64,000 nucleotides of DNA from Prinia subflava. Taxonomy: Eukaryota; Chordata; Aves; Passeriformes; Cisticolidae. Each line of letters begins with the position of its first letter. Position 1 is the first letter of the stretch. Shown in pieces: positions 13,501-23,153 of the stretch. Made by a program: the position numbers and the translations under genes. Under the pieces are notes generated by a model. The model did not search any database and had not been told where the DNA came from. It was given only the letters and a program-made list of their open reading frames with translations. The stretch spans positions 13,644,032 to 13,708,031 of the forward strand of contig NC_086256.1 of assembly GCF_021018805.1 (NCBI RefSeq), in the 5' to 3' direction.

Positions 13501-15489
13501 ATCTGTGTGCTTCAGAGATGTAGCTGAATCTCATTATGGTCCTATTCTATAGCCAAAAAGGTAGAGGACACCTATTACTTATTTTCTTTACTCCATAAAA
13601 TCCTATGTATTAGAAATCCACAATGCCAGGAATTGGAGCAGGTAAAAAAATAACTAGGGATACTGTGTGATTCCTAGGTGTTACACTGGTCAGTGCAGTG
13701 GGTTGGCAGTTTAATCCAAGAAAACATATTTTGCACCTCTGCTGAATGAAACCTTAGACATCCATGTTTAAAGAGCATAACAATAAAGTATGATCTGATC
13801 ATACCAAGTAAATTCCTTGTGTGCACTAACATCAGTAGAAAGAAAATTGAAACAGCAGGATGTGCTAGAGAAGACTCGACTTTAATTACAACGAATGTAA
13901 TACATGGGAATCCTAAATTACTACATTATTACAAACTTTAACACAACCTGCTATCTGACTACATAGCCTTCACACTGATGACTTTTAAGCCTTCAAGGAA
14001 ACAATAAACCCCATTTCCAGAAAATTGTGATTAGAAAGTAGCTTAGCAAAAAATTCTGGAAATGGGCTACTTTATTAGAACATGAAATTATACAGATTTA
14101 AGGACTTGAATTATGGCCTAAGACACTCCACTCAAATTACTTTAGAGGGAGGTTCTGTGAAGAGCATCTCCTTAATTCCTGTAGGCTTTAGAAGTGCTGC
14201 TTAACAAGGTGCCACAGCAATATACAGCAGCAAACGCAATACCAGCTTTTGCTACAGTTCAGTGTGGCAAGAAAAAAAGAGAATGGAGAGCCAGCTGTAT
14301 TAGTGGTGGAAAAATTCTTGCAAAACCTTTTGAAGGCAAGAGAGGTAGGTATCAATTAGCCTTTGTGAGGAATGTAGAGCACTGTTACAGATCTAGTGAA
14401 AGCACCAGCAACTTAAAAGAGAGAACAGACCAACAAAACCAATTACCTATGCAGTACCAGGATGGAACTGATGTAGCTCTTATGAAGTTACATTCTTTTC
14501 CACCTAGCAATGTAGGCTTTTATCAGCACGAACGTCTGAGCATTTGAAGAATATGATCTCGTCTGATACCCATCTGGAATATGAGATGAAGGAAAGCTGC
14601 CTTTGGATGCAAGATGATCACTTTATCTTAGGATATCCAGTAGCAGTCTTGGCCTTAGAAGGTAAATCAAGAACATCAAGCCCAGCTACTGAAATGGTTT
14701 TGTTCAGGCAGAAGCTATACTGATAACATTGGCAATATCTTGTCTGGTCTTTCACAGCAGCCTGGAAATTGGAGGAACTGATATCAGCATGTAATAGAGC
14801 CAAGGGACAGTGAATAAAGAAAGCTTCTGCCAATGCTTCTGGGTCTTGAAGGAAATTCAAGGCAGTAAAAACACAGAAGCAAAGACACACTGAAACCTAG
14901 AGTGAAATGGAGCACAGTCATGCACTTTTTCCTTGAATCTTATCAGCTACCTCCCCTCTAAAGGGCTTTGCCCTTTGGACCACAGGTTGAAGGCAAAAAA
15001 AGAGTTGAAGATCACAAGGAACATCCTTTTTGACTGCTACGGCAGCTTTCCCTACATAAGCCATGCATATTGTGCAATATCTGCAAAGCCCCAAAGGATG
15101 AAAAGTCAGAAACCCATACTACCTTTGACAATTCATGAATGAAATAATTTCAGATTTTTTGTGGAAACAGCTACACTGGACCTGTTTTACTGCAAAAAAA
15201 TTCTGTCAAATTTCTGAAAGGGCTTTCTAAAACAAAATTTACAGTCAAGGTAACAGAAATCACAAACATTTCCTAAGTAATGGCTTTTAATCCCCTGAAT
15301 GTTTAGAATGTAAAGATTTACTACGTTTCCAACTTAAACTTTGATTTTCACAAGTATTTACTAGTTTCATTATTGTAAATTACATATCATGCAGTCTGTG
15401 GATGTAACTAAATCATGCCATTACCCAGAAACAAAGCTTGAGTGCTTCACCTGACGTTGCTCTTTATAAAACCCCTTTTATTTTTGCTC
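10531..15489. other. Unique DNA, no gene seen
   Basis: Holds the CTCF/AP-1 motif pair at 12.07 kb. The frame at 14194-14547 (117 codons) opens at GTG and lacks an ATG until late, and its product is not recognised. Frames at 10623-10898 and 14618-14890 are likewise unrecognised. Confidence 0.65.
12070..12102 (-). promoter_or_regulatory. CTCF-like core next to a consensus AP-1 site
   Basis: On the minus strand 12070-12083 reads CCAAGAGGTGGCAG, matching 12 of 14 positions of the CTCF core CCRSYAGRKGGCRS. Twelve bases further along the plus strand is a perfect AP-1 element, TGACTCA, at 12096-12102, embedded in repeated TGAC units. Both matches are short and could be chance. Their closeness is the reason for listing them. 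Confidence 0.35.
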
Positions 15490-15985
15490 TAACATGACCT
15501 ATTTTTTTTATTAGTTAAAAGGTCAGCAAACATACAGGATACTCTGTCCAGTGACACTGAACAACACAAACACCGCAGAATTGATTCTTGAGGTGTCTCA
15601 TTTAGCAATGTTCAGTGAACCAGAGACATCGTTTGTTAAGTGACAGATATTGACAGCCCCACAAATGGCCATGAAGATGTCATTCCATAAGAGCCCACAA
15701 GCACACGGCATTACTCACTCTGGAGCAGCCCTTTGCCTCCTCCCCTCAGCGAGCTGTAAATCATGTCATTAAACAAGTGCTTCCAGAGCACAGTGATCTG
15801 TCATGATCCAGTGAAGATACCAGTTATAGTGTGGGCACTTAATCTGTCAGAGCTTGTGGTGATGCATTTGGGAGTGAGGATCCCCATGTTTAGCAGCCCG
15901 CCCATAAGTATTCAGTGACAGAAGTTAAATGGCAACATGAATTAATTCTTTCATCATGTGAATATATGGCAACATTACAGGCATT
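15490..15985. promoter_or_regulatory. Candidate conserved enhancer with a TGACAG (MEIS/TGIF) cluster
   Basis: A block of about 500 bp, less AT-rich than its flanks and without simple repeats. It contains five copies of TGACAG or its complement in 281 bp (15641, 15651, 15798, 15844, 15916), the core of TALE homeodomain proteins of the MEIS/PREP/TGIF group. A PBX-HOX-like GTAAATCA is at 15756 and an AATTAATT homeodomain core near 15942. No open frame of note crosses it. The dense, non-repetitive motif content resembles developmental enhancers, but conservation was not testable here. Confidence 0.4.
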
Positions 15986-18900
15986 ATTCTGAAAAAAACC
16001 TAGAGGGTTGTTCTTAAACTTACTTTCTTCCTTCACCATGAACACTATTTAATTTTTCTTTTAAAATTATAAGTCCATCATTTCATGTGTTTAGATTAGA
16101 TGAATTGTTTTATCACTGTAAGCAAAACAGATTCTTTAAAAATACTAATACCAGGATTTATTTTTGTAACATTATATGAAGGTTTACAACTGACAGATTA
16201 GATGTTTTCATAACTTTGGTGATATGAGGGCATTAGAAAATTCATTTGAAATAAAGAAAACTCTGCCAGTAGTAATCTTCCAGAGACTTTTTTAACCATA
16301 TCATGCTCCTGCCTCTCAAGTCCTGATCAAGAGGGGAAGCAAATTTGTCAAAGCAGGAGTTCAGATGAAGCTCCCATTTAGATGGGACCACTCGAGTGAT
16401 GAATTGGAGAAGCATCATTAAACGCTCCTTGATTCTCATCTCCTGATACCCCATTAAGTTTTGTCAAGCCCACTCATTTCAGTTAAAAAAAAAAAAAGCC
16501 AGAATAAACATAAGATACATCTGCTCTATATAAGAATCTTACCGTGTCATGAAAATAGAAAATTATGTTGGGTTACAGTGCATCCTATGATATTATTTTT
16601 ACTACTGTTATACTTCTAATCTGTACTCTGAAGAGACTTTCTGCTCTGAAACATGCAAACCTGTTTTTATCATGAACCCTGTTGAAAGATGAAATAACCA
16701 GTGTAACACTGGAGAATTTATTTTGTCATACAGAAAAAGTAAGCTCCATGTTAAAATACAATCTTCTTTAATCTGGATGTGCACTAAATTAATTCTGTAG
16801 GGACACTAAAATTTTTTTTCCAGACATTCTTCTGGTGAAATATAAACATATATTGTTATGTTTGGAGCTAGAAGTTCACATTAAATTAATTGGGGCAAGA
16901 ATATAACCATTGCAAGTCAGGACTATACTTCATTATGAATTTCATGTAAATTCTTCTTAAAGCTATTTGAAGTATTTTTTAACTTCCATTTTCATTTTAA
17001 AGGATAATAGTTTCTACTCATTTGAATATTTCATTATATCAAAACTGTATTTTCTAAGAAGGAATTCCCACAGAATTAAATCTGGGATTGAAATTGCTTG
17101 TGGCCAGTGCTGAATTTCGCAATTTTTTTGACTGAAGGAAAAAATAATCCTAGAAATAAAATATCTTTATTTTTGCTATTTTTAGGAGGAAATGTTTTAT
17201 TTCCAAAATAAAGAATGTAAACATTTATTTCATTTTAATTAAATCTTAGTATACATAAGAAGCCTGAAGAAAGCAAAGAAAAAAGTTCAATTAGTCATTT
17301 GAATGAAAAAGAAAGTCTGGAGTGTCTATATAGATGAAAAATTCTAACTACTTTTAGGATGATCACATGCAAACTTATTTTAAATTTCTTAATTAGGCTA
17401 TGAAACTAAAATTTAACAACTTGAGTTATTCAAGCTGGAAGGCTTAGTTACTGCTTTAAATTTTTTTTAATTTCTTAGTGATTATGAAATTCAGTGCAGA
17501 AGATTTTCCAAGCCGTATTTTCCATCTCATCGTGTTCTATCAGTGTCAGTCAAATTGAGAGAAGACAAAAGATCAAAATTTATTTTCAGATTCTAATTCC
17601 AGCCCATGTTAGGGATTTTCCAGATTTTAACCCTAGCACACTCTCCCACGCAAAGATCAACAAAATTGTTCAGAATAGTTGTTAGCGGGTTTTTTCAGTT
17701 CTACAAGTACTTCATGCACACAGATCGTGGCTTTTACATTAATTCTTCCATCTGACTGAACTGGAGGTGCAGCCTTCCCATTTTCAAACCTATCAGCATG
17801 TTTCTAATCCCTTTGTGCAGAAGCCAGACGCGTGACGCACACAGTGCGTGTGCGGTGCCATCCACTTGGCACAGATTCACGAGGCTCGTCCAGCCTCAGT
17901 GGGAGGGAAGGCCCACTCTAAGCAAGCCATTTCCACATTCCTCTGTGAAAATGTGGAAAAAGCAAATGCCTCTGGAGAAGCAGGTATGCAATACCAAAAG
18001 GTGAGCAGAACGCCCTCCTCTCTCCACTGACCACAAAAGGTGCCTCAGTGACAAACTTTAAGCGCTGCCTTTTGATGGCTAAAGACTGATAAGGTGAACC
18101 TAACCCAGAGCAGTTTGGAAAGGTAACTGCAGAACTTAAAACACAACTTCAAAGCAGCTGGCATTCTCCTGAACCTTTCATAATGTTTGTGTTTTATTCA
18201 TTCTGCCCATCCATAAATCAATAGTTATAATATATTTTAAAACATTTTAATAAATATTTCCAAGGCTGCATGGTTTTTATTGCACAGAATCAAAGACATT
18301 TCACCATTAGAAAAGTTCAGCTATATCATAATTGCCATGGCCATAGGTTTCTTTTCAACAAACAGGGCTTTGCCTTGTGCGAATCACTGGCATAGTGTAC
18401 TTGAAATCTGCAACAAGCATCCACACATGCTCTTGATTTAGATAAAAGAAACCCACTGGCACGGTGTGGATGACTGCTAAGCAATATGTACCTCACGTGA
18501 TGTCCTTTAACAGAAAGAGCACTCCACAGTACAGACACAGAGCAGGTATAAAATTAGAGACAGACTGGGGCTGAAACTTTAGACTATAATCAGAGTTCAC
18601 ACAACTCCAGACATCAAACCCCTACTTCCAAGACCTCACAGTCTTCTTCAGTTCTCTCTATATTTGTCCTGACAATCCATACTGAGTTATCAGAGAATCT
18701 AAGCAGTGACTGCAAGAATTTACAACAACAATACAGCTTTAGGATTTGTTATATATTCTCATGCATCTCAGTGAACTGCATATCTGAACAAATCTCTTCT
18801 CGGTGATTTATCCAGTTCTCATTCTTTAATTTCTAGACAAACTATTTTTTCTCTATTTTGGATGAACCACAGCCAGGCTGTATAAGAAGACTTGCACAAG

Positions 18901-19549
18901 AGGTTGGTCTATGAGTAAGTAAAACTTACTAATTCAGGTACAACCAAAGGAATCATAAATATTTAGTCAAAATAAAACAGACTAACCTTTGGAATTTTTA
19001 ACTCAGATATGTCACATCATCTACAGACAAGTAAGTCTGGTGCCATGCCTGACAGATGAGAACCATGTTGAAACCTGAGCCTGACTGTTATAATTGGACT
19101 AGGGATGTGACCATCAGAGTGTGGTTTATATAATTCACCTTCTGCCTGTATTAGTTCTAGCATGACATGAGATTAAAATCTGAGACTTGAGGAGTATCTA
19201 TTTGTTTCAGAGAAAATTGCAAGAATTCTCTTTGTCACATACTAGCAAAGGACACCTCTGAGTTTCTCCAGTTCATTTGAACCAAAGTAAGTATTCAGAG
19301 GGAATGTAGAAAAAACATTCATTAGCTATCATTGCTGTGCCTGGGGCAGCTCATGAGTGAGGACCTCATAAAATCAAAGTGTCCATACATAATGTTTTTG
19401 CATATGATATACTTATCTAATTAACAAGGAGGGAAAGTTCTTGTTTGTTACTTAAACCAGCTCAGTAACATAAAAGTGAAATTACAAAGAGTATTGTTGC
19501 TAGGGAGTTTGTTCTGTTTGAAAGCAATTTGCAAAGTCAAGTTTCAGAG
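15986..19549. other. Unique AT-rich DNA, no gene seen
   Basis: Very AT-rich between 16.0 and 17.5 kb. The CpG cluster at 17.83 kb is the only compositional exception. Frames near 17798-18030 arise from that GC-richer patch and are unrecognised. Confidence 0.65.
17829..17882. other. Small CpG cluster with inverted repeat
   Basis: Five CpG dinucleotides fall between 17829 and 17854, with more just beyond near 17879-17888, in a window where CpG is otherwise sparse. Within it, ACGCAC (17835-17840) and GTGCGT (17844-17849) form a perfect inverted repeat around ACA, and GCGTG, the core of AHR/HIF-type bHLH-PAS sites, occurs twice. It is far too small to be a CpG island. Surviving CpGs suggest either lack of germline methylation or constraint. 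Confidence 0.5.
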
Positions 19550-20215
19550 AAAAATCTACCCTTCATTTCTTCCAGATGCAACCATTTGCTCTTCAGGCTG
19601 CTATTGTCAGTTTTTCCTGCCTCTTCCTTTCAGCTACCCAGTTGGTGTCTTCTTAATTCCTTCAAGTATGCTCCTGAGAGTATTTCATTCCATGTGTTAA
19701 GTTGTCCTAATACTTTCCCAAAAATGTTTGATACACTCTATGTTTTTCAGTCATCAGTCTGTTGTCTTTCCCTTATCATACATCTATGTTGTCCATTCCT
19801 AATCACCCTTTCATGGCACCTACTTGGAGTTCACCTTGGTGGTGGTTCACAGATACATCTCCTGTGTTTTGGCTAACACAAAGATTTTGTAGGCTTTGCA
19901 GATGAGTATCTCTTTTACTCACACTTTTATTATTTCTGCCTCTTGTCTCTGTCTAATAGGTTCATCTTATTTGACCCTATTTTGGTCTGGGTAATTTGGG
20001 ATTTTGGTCTGTCCTCCTAAGGGCATTGGCTCTTATTGTGAAACTAATTTTTCCCCTCTCTGAGATTTTGTATTTCATAGCACTTTTTTCTATCCTTTTT
20101 CTTTGTTTTTCTTCTAAAGACTTTGTTCTTTTAGGGCTCCATTTCCTCATTCTTTTCTTGAATTTAGTCTTAATAGTTCTTTCAATTTAGCCTTCCTTCT
20201 TTCTCAATTAGCACA
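19550..20215. other. T-rich, A-poor segment with strong strand skew
   Basis: Over about 650 bp the plus strand is strongly enriched in T over A. Counting single 60-base lines gives 33 T to 7 A at 20101-20160 and 25 T to 7 A at 19981-20040. The flanks show no such skew. Because stops need A, several overlapping plus-strand frames stay open here by composition alone (19476-19700, 19529-19876, 19996-20190). Possible origins are an old A-rich element inserted on the minus strand, or transcription-associated skew. No family is recognisable. Confidence 0.7.
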
Positions 20216-20683
20216 TAACTGAAAATAAAAATAATTTTTTTAAAAATCAGGAATTCCTAACTCTACAATTTCAAATCTTAGTCCAGCATGTCGGCTGACT
20301 GTGGGTTAATGATACAAGGAGCAGTATCATCTTATTAAACTCTGAGCTCACATAGCTTCATTTACCACATGGGGCTCATACAGCATTGGCTGCCCAACTG
20401 AGTTTTCTTTAAGAACCTTTTCACTCAAGAATTATGAAACAGCATATGTCAGGACAGAGGATTTTATTCCCACATGAGGAAAGGACTGCAAAAATGTTTA
20501 GGAACTAATCATCTCATGCACACCTGTGGATAGAAATTTCTCTCCCAGATGCATGTGCTGGGCTATTGGAATGCTTCTTTCTTAGTGAGCACATAAACAG
20601 ATTTCAGCTACACTCACTCTTTTGAAAAGTACTTTTTTTTTTCCTGTGTGGTGCAACATCTGATTTACAGATTTTTTTGACAT

Positions 20684-20717
20684 ACAAAGGACCGTTACAA
20701 AGAACTGTTCTTTGTAA
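20684..20717. promoter_or_regulatory. 23-bp perfect palindrome with three ACAAAG (SOX/TCF-like) motifs
   Basis: The arms TTACAAAGAAC (20695-20705) and GTTCTTTGTAA (20707-20717) are perfectly complementary around a single T. Each arm carries ACAAAG, and a third ACAAAG lies in direct orientation at 20684-20689. ACAAAG matches the HMG-box recognition core shared by SOX and TCF/LEF factors, and SOXE proteins bind inverted pairs of such motifs as dimers. The spacing between inverted cores here is 7 bp. The palindrome is seen directly; a role as an HMG-box site is inference. Confidence 0.55.
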
Positions 20718-21728
20718 AAGCGGCCCACCTGTGGGTTTTGTTTTGTATTTAGATATAGTACTTATGATTTTAGTCTAACTGCTGGAATAGTACATGTAAT
20801 TTTTCTGCTCAGAATTACAGATTCTATTATTTTGGGGAGGATAAAAAGTAAAGCCATATTTGTGCTTTTATTCTTTTCCTTTCAAAAGTAGTTTTTATGC
20901 TAGCAAGCCCAGTGAACTCTCTGTGCCTCTTGTGAAGATACAATCTGTTAAGTACTCATCACTCTCTCAGTCAACCAGCACCCAAATTACTTGTTCCGTG
21001 TAATTTCCTCCTACCTTATAAGCACTGACATATTCCAAGTCTTTTTAAACTTAGGAGCAATTGTCTAGGGAAAAGAGGGATTTCTGGTGTCATTTCAGCT
21101 ACTTGCAAATTAAACCTTAAGAGGTCCCTCTACCACTAGTGATAAGATAAACAATGTGACCTTGGAAGCATTTTTATCAAGAGAATCTTGATGGTTAGTT
21201 CATGAATCCTCAAGATCCAAGTTATTCTAGTAAGCTTTTTCAACATTTATTGCTATATCAGGTCTCTGTTACAAGTGGGACATCCTAGTTTGTTATTCTG
21301 TCTTTTTATCTCTCACATGAATAAATTACAGGGTTCTGCTTCTTATCACAGAAAACATTCCACTGATCATCTAGGGAACACAAAATATTTTTTTCAGTCT
21401 ATAAATTATTCTTATAGAAACTCTCATAACTAGCAAGACAGTTGGTTTTGTTTTGAGTTTTGTGTGTGCCTTTTTTGACAGCATTTGTCTGAAATAATCA
21501 CATGTGGTCTATCCAATTTTAGTTTTGTCATTAGAGCTGTCAGTCTTTCATAAAATATAATTTTAAACACATATGCACACACACAATAAACCCTTTGCAG
21601 TGTCTTGGCCAAGGAGTGTGAATGACAAATATACCTGGCTATTCTCCTATGGTGTTTTCTTACCGTTCATTGGCAGAAAAAGTGATTTCATGGTAGAAGG
21701 TTGGAAAATGACCTCTTGTAATGATGAA

Positions 21729-21843
21729 ATTTGCATAAATAAATGCTGATTGCACAAAACGAATAATGTGCAGTGAGTATCATCACAATAAGTTGTCTCC
21801 TACTGACACAAAGTCTAAGTAAGAAGCGCACAATTATGCAAAT
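21729..21843. promoter_or_regulatory. Inverted pair of POU octamers
   Basis: ATTTGCAT at 21729-21736 and ATGCAAAT at 21836-21843 are perfect octamers in opposite orientation, 107 bp apart, within non-repetitive sequence that also holds GATTGCACAA (C/EBP-like) near 21748. At least six other octamers occur singly in the window, so each alone is unremarkable; only the pairing is notable. Confidence 0.25.
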
Positions 21844-22434
21844 CAAACTAATGCCAGTTTCTCATTACTGTCGTGGTCGAGTCAAACACATACCCTCCAC
21901 AGACAGCTTGATGCTGGGACACAAGCCAAAATGTTTGGTTTGCTGACACAGCAACTGAGTCAACAAAAATAGGATATAATAGTAATACATCAGAGGAATC
22001 CATATCAGGACAGACCTGAAACTTAATGGACTGTGAATCTTTTGTCTGCAGAGAGGCCTTTCACTGGTATTGACCCATAGTACGCGTGCTTCCACTTTTG
22101 CCAATTTTATAGAAATAGATTACAGAAGCAATTGCTTTTTGGAGCTGAAATGTCTGCAAAACAGTCTATTAGCTTTCCTTATAGCAGATGAGATGACATT
22201 TATAAATACTTAAATAATGTCATGTATCCCACGTTTAAAAACTTCCCAGAATAATTCACAGGCTGCTTGTGGTTGCTTGATCTAATGTTTATGTGAAGTC
22301 TTGTTATGACACCACTGGGATTTTCAAACAATGCCACTTTTCTTGTGCCATTTAAAAAATAGTCAGACAAAGATATTCTATTTTGCTTCAAAACAAAATT
22401 GCAGCATCAATTACCATTACTACGTGGGACTGAA

Positions 22435-22470
22435 TATAAAAAGGGGTTGGTAGCTCTTTTCAGAGTGGTG
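22435..22470 (+). promoter_or_regulatory. Isolated TATA-box/initiator-like sequence
   Basis: TATAAAAAGGGG at 22435-22446 is close to a textbook TATA box. About 27 bp downstream of its first T is TTTTCAGAGT (22457-22466), a passable initiator. A short upstream frame starts at ATG 22487 (nine codons), then an ATG-started frame at 22613-23038. There is no GC box or CpG island. AT-rich DNA yields TATA-like words often, so a real promoter is possible but unproven. Confidence 0.2.
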
Positions 22471-22612
22471 CTAACCCTTAAGAACATGCACAGTGTTGGT
22501 ACTGTGAGCCTCTGAAGAAGAATCTAGTGCTTTATCACTTCAACTTCTCACCCTTCTTATTCAAATAATTACTACTTGTTTGAACTCATCTGCATGTTTG
22601 CCTTCCATATAC

Positions 22613-23038
22613 ATGCTGGCATGCAATTCAGAAATATCAAGACTGAGCTCACAGTTTGAAATTAACACCACCCAATGCACACACTGTTCCAGCAGAGGAG
22701 TTTGCTGCTCAACAAAATTCAGCATTAGGGGACATTTCAGAAACATGACTTTGCTCAAAGACAAACTGGAAGGTAGTCCACTTGACTTGAAACAAAGGAA
22801 AAAAACCCTAAAAAACAAAACAAAGGAAAAAAACCCAAACATACAAAAACCCCACCACCAACAACATGCAAAACCCCAACTAAAACCAACAGTCATTTTT
22901 ATGAAACAAGCAGATCAGCTAACATCAACTGAAATTGTATTCTGTGAAAGCAGTCTCTGGGAGCTCTCCTCCTTGGAAGAATCACTCCAAACTACACAGC
23001 ATGTAAACAAATTTACCTTAAATTTCAGCTGCAGGTAA
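22613..23038 (+). other. Open reading frame, 141 codons from ATG, doubtful
   Basis: The frame is open from 22580, but its first ATG is at 22613, giving 141 residues. The N-terminal third is Cys/Ser-rich, the middle (about residues 60-90) is Lys/Asn/Gln/His-rich and is encoded by an A/C low-complexity tract, and the end is Ser/Glu/Leu-rich. No signal peptide, membrane span or known motif is visible. It ends in CTGCAGGTAATC, where the stop codon overlaps a splice-donor-like CAG|GTAATC. Upstream lies a TATA-like element. A lineage-specific transcript is conceivable, but a chance frame is the better bet. Confidence 0.12.
22791..22880. repeat. A/C-rich low-complexity tract with a 28-bp-period duplication
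   Basis: AACAAAGGAAAAAAACCC occurs at 22791-22808 and again at 22819-22836, joined by an AAAAACAAAA spacer and followed by AAAACCCC and ACCACCA motifs. It contributes the Lys/Gln/His-rich middle of the open frame at 22613-23038, which argues that this frame is incidental. Confidence 0.85.
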
Positions 23039-23122
23039 TCTCCTGAGTCAGCAATTACCACATCTGTAAGAACTGACCCTTCAAACACTTCTGAAAGTCT
23101 TCCTGAGGTAAGACTGCTGCAC

Positions 23123-23153
23123 TGCTGTTACCACTGTTGCTGCAGTAACAGCA
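23123..23153. repeat. Inverted repeat, 9-bp arms and 13-nt loop
   Basis: TGCTGTTAC at 23123-23131 pairs with GTAACAGCA at 23145-23153. The surrounding sequence is CTG/CAG-rich (GCTGC, CTGCAG). The stem is too short for a microRNA precursor unless flanking mismatched pairing extends it. Confidence 0.8.

Noticed and set aside
14194..14547. 117-codon plus-strand open frame
   Set aside because: It begins at GTG, has no ATG until near its end, and shows no known domain, coding bias or supporting splice signals.
19476..20190. Three overlapping plus-strand frames encoding hydrophobic Leu/Phe/Ser-rich peptides
   Set aside because: The DNA is T-rich and A-poor, which removes stop codons and yields Phe/Leu/Ser by composition. 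They are not membrane-protein exons on this evidence.
20701..20711. AGAACTGTTCT as a steroid-receptor response element
   Set aside because: A glucocorticoid/androgen element needs AGAACA and TGTTCT separated by three bases. Here the half-sites overlap around one base.
23123..23153. MicroRNA precursor hairpin
   Set aside because: The perfect stem is only 9 bp with a 13-nt loop. Extension into the flanks does not give the roughly 22-bp near-continuous pairing a precursor needs.
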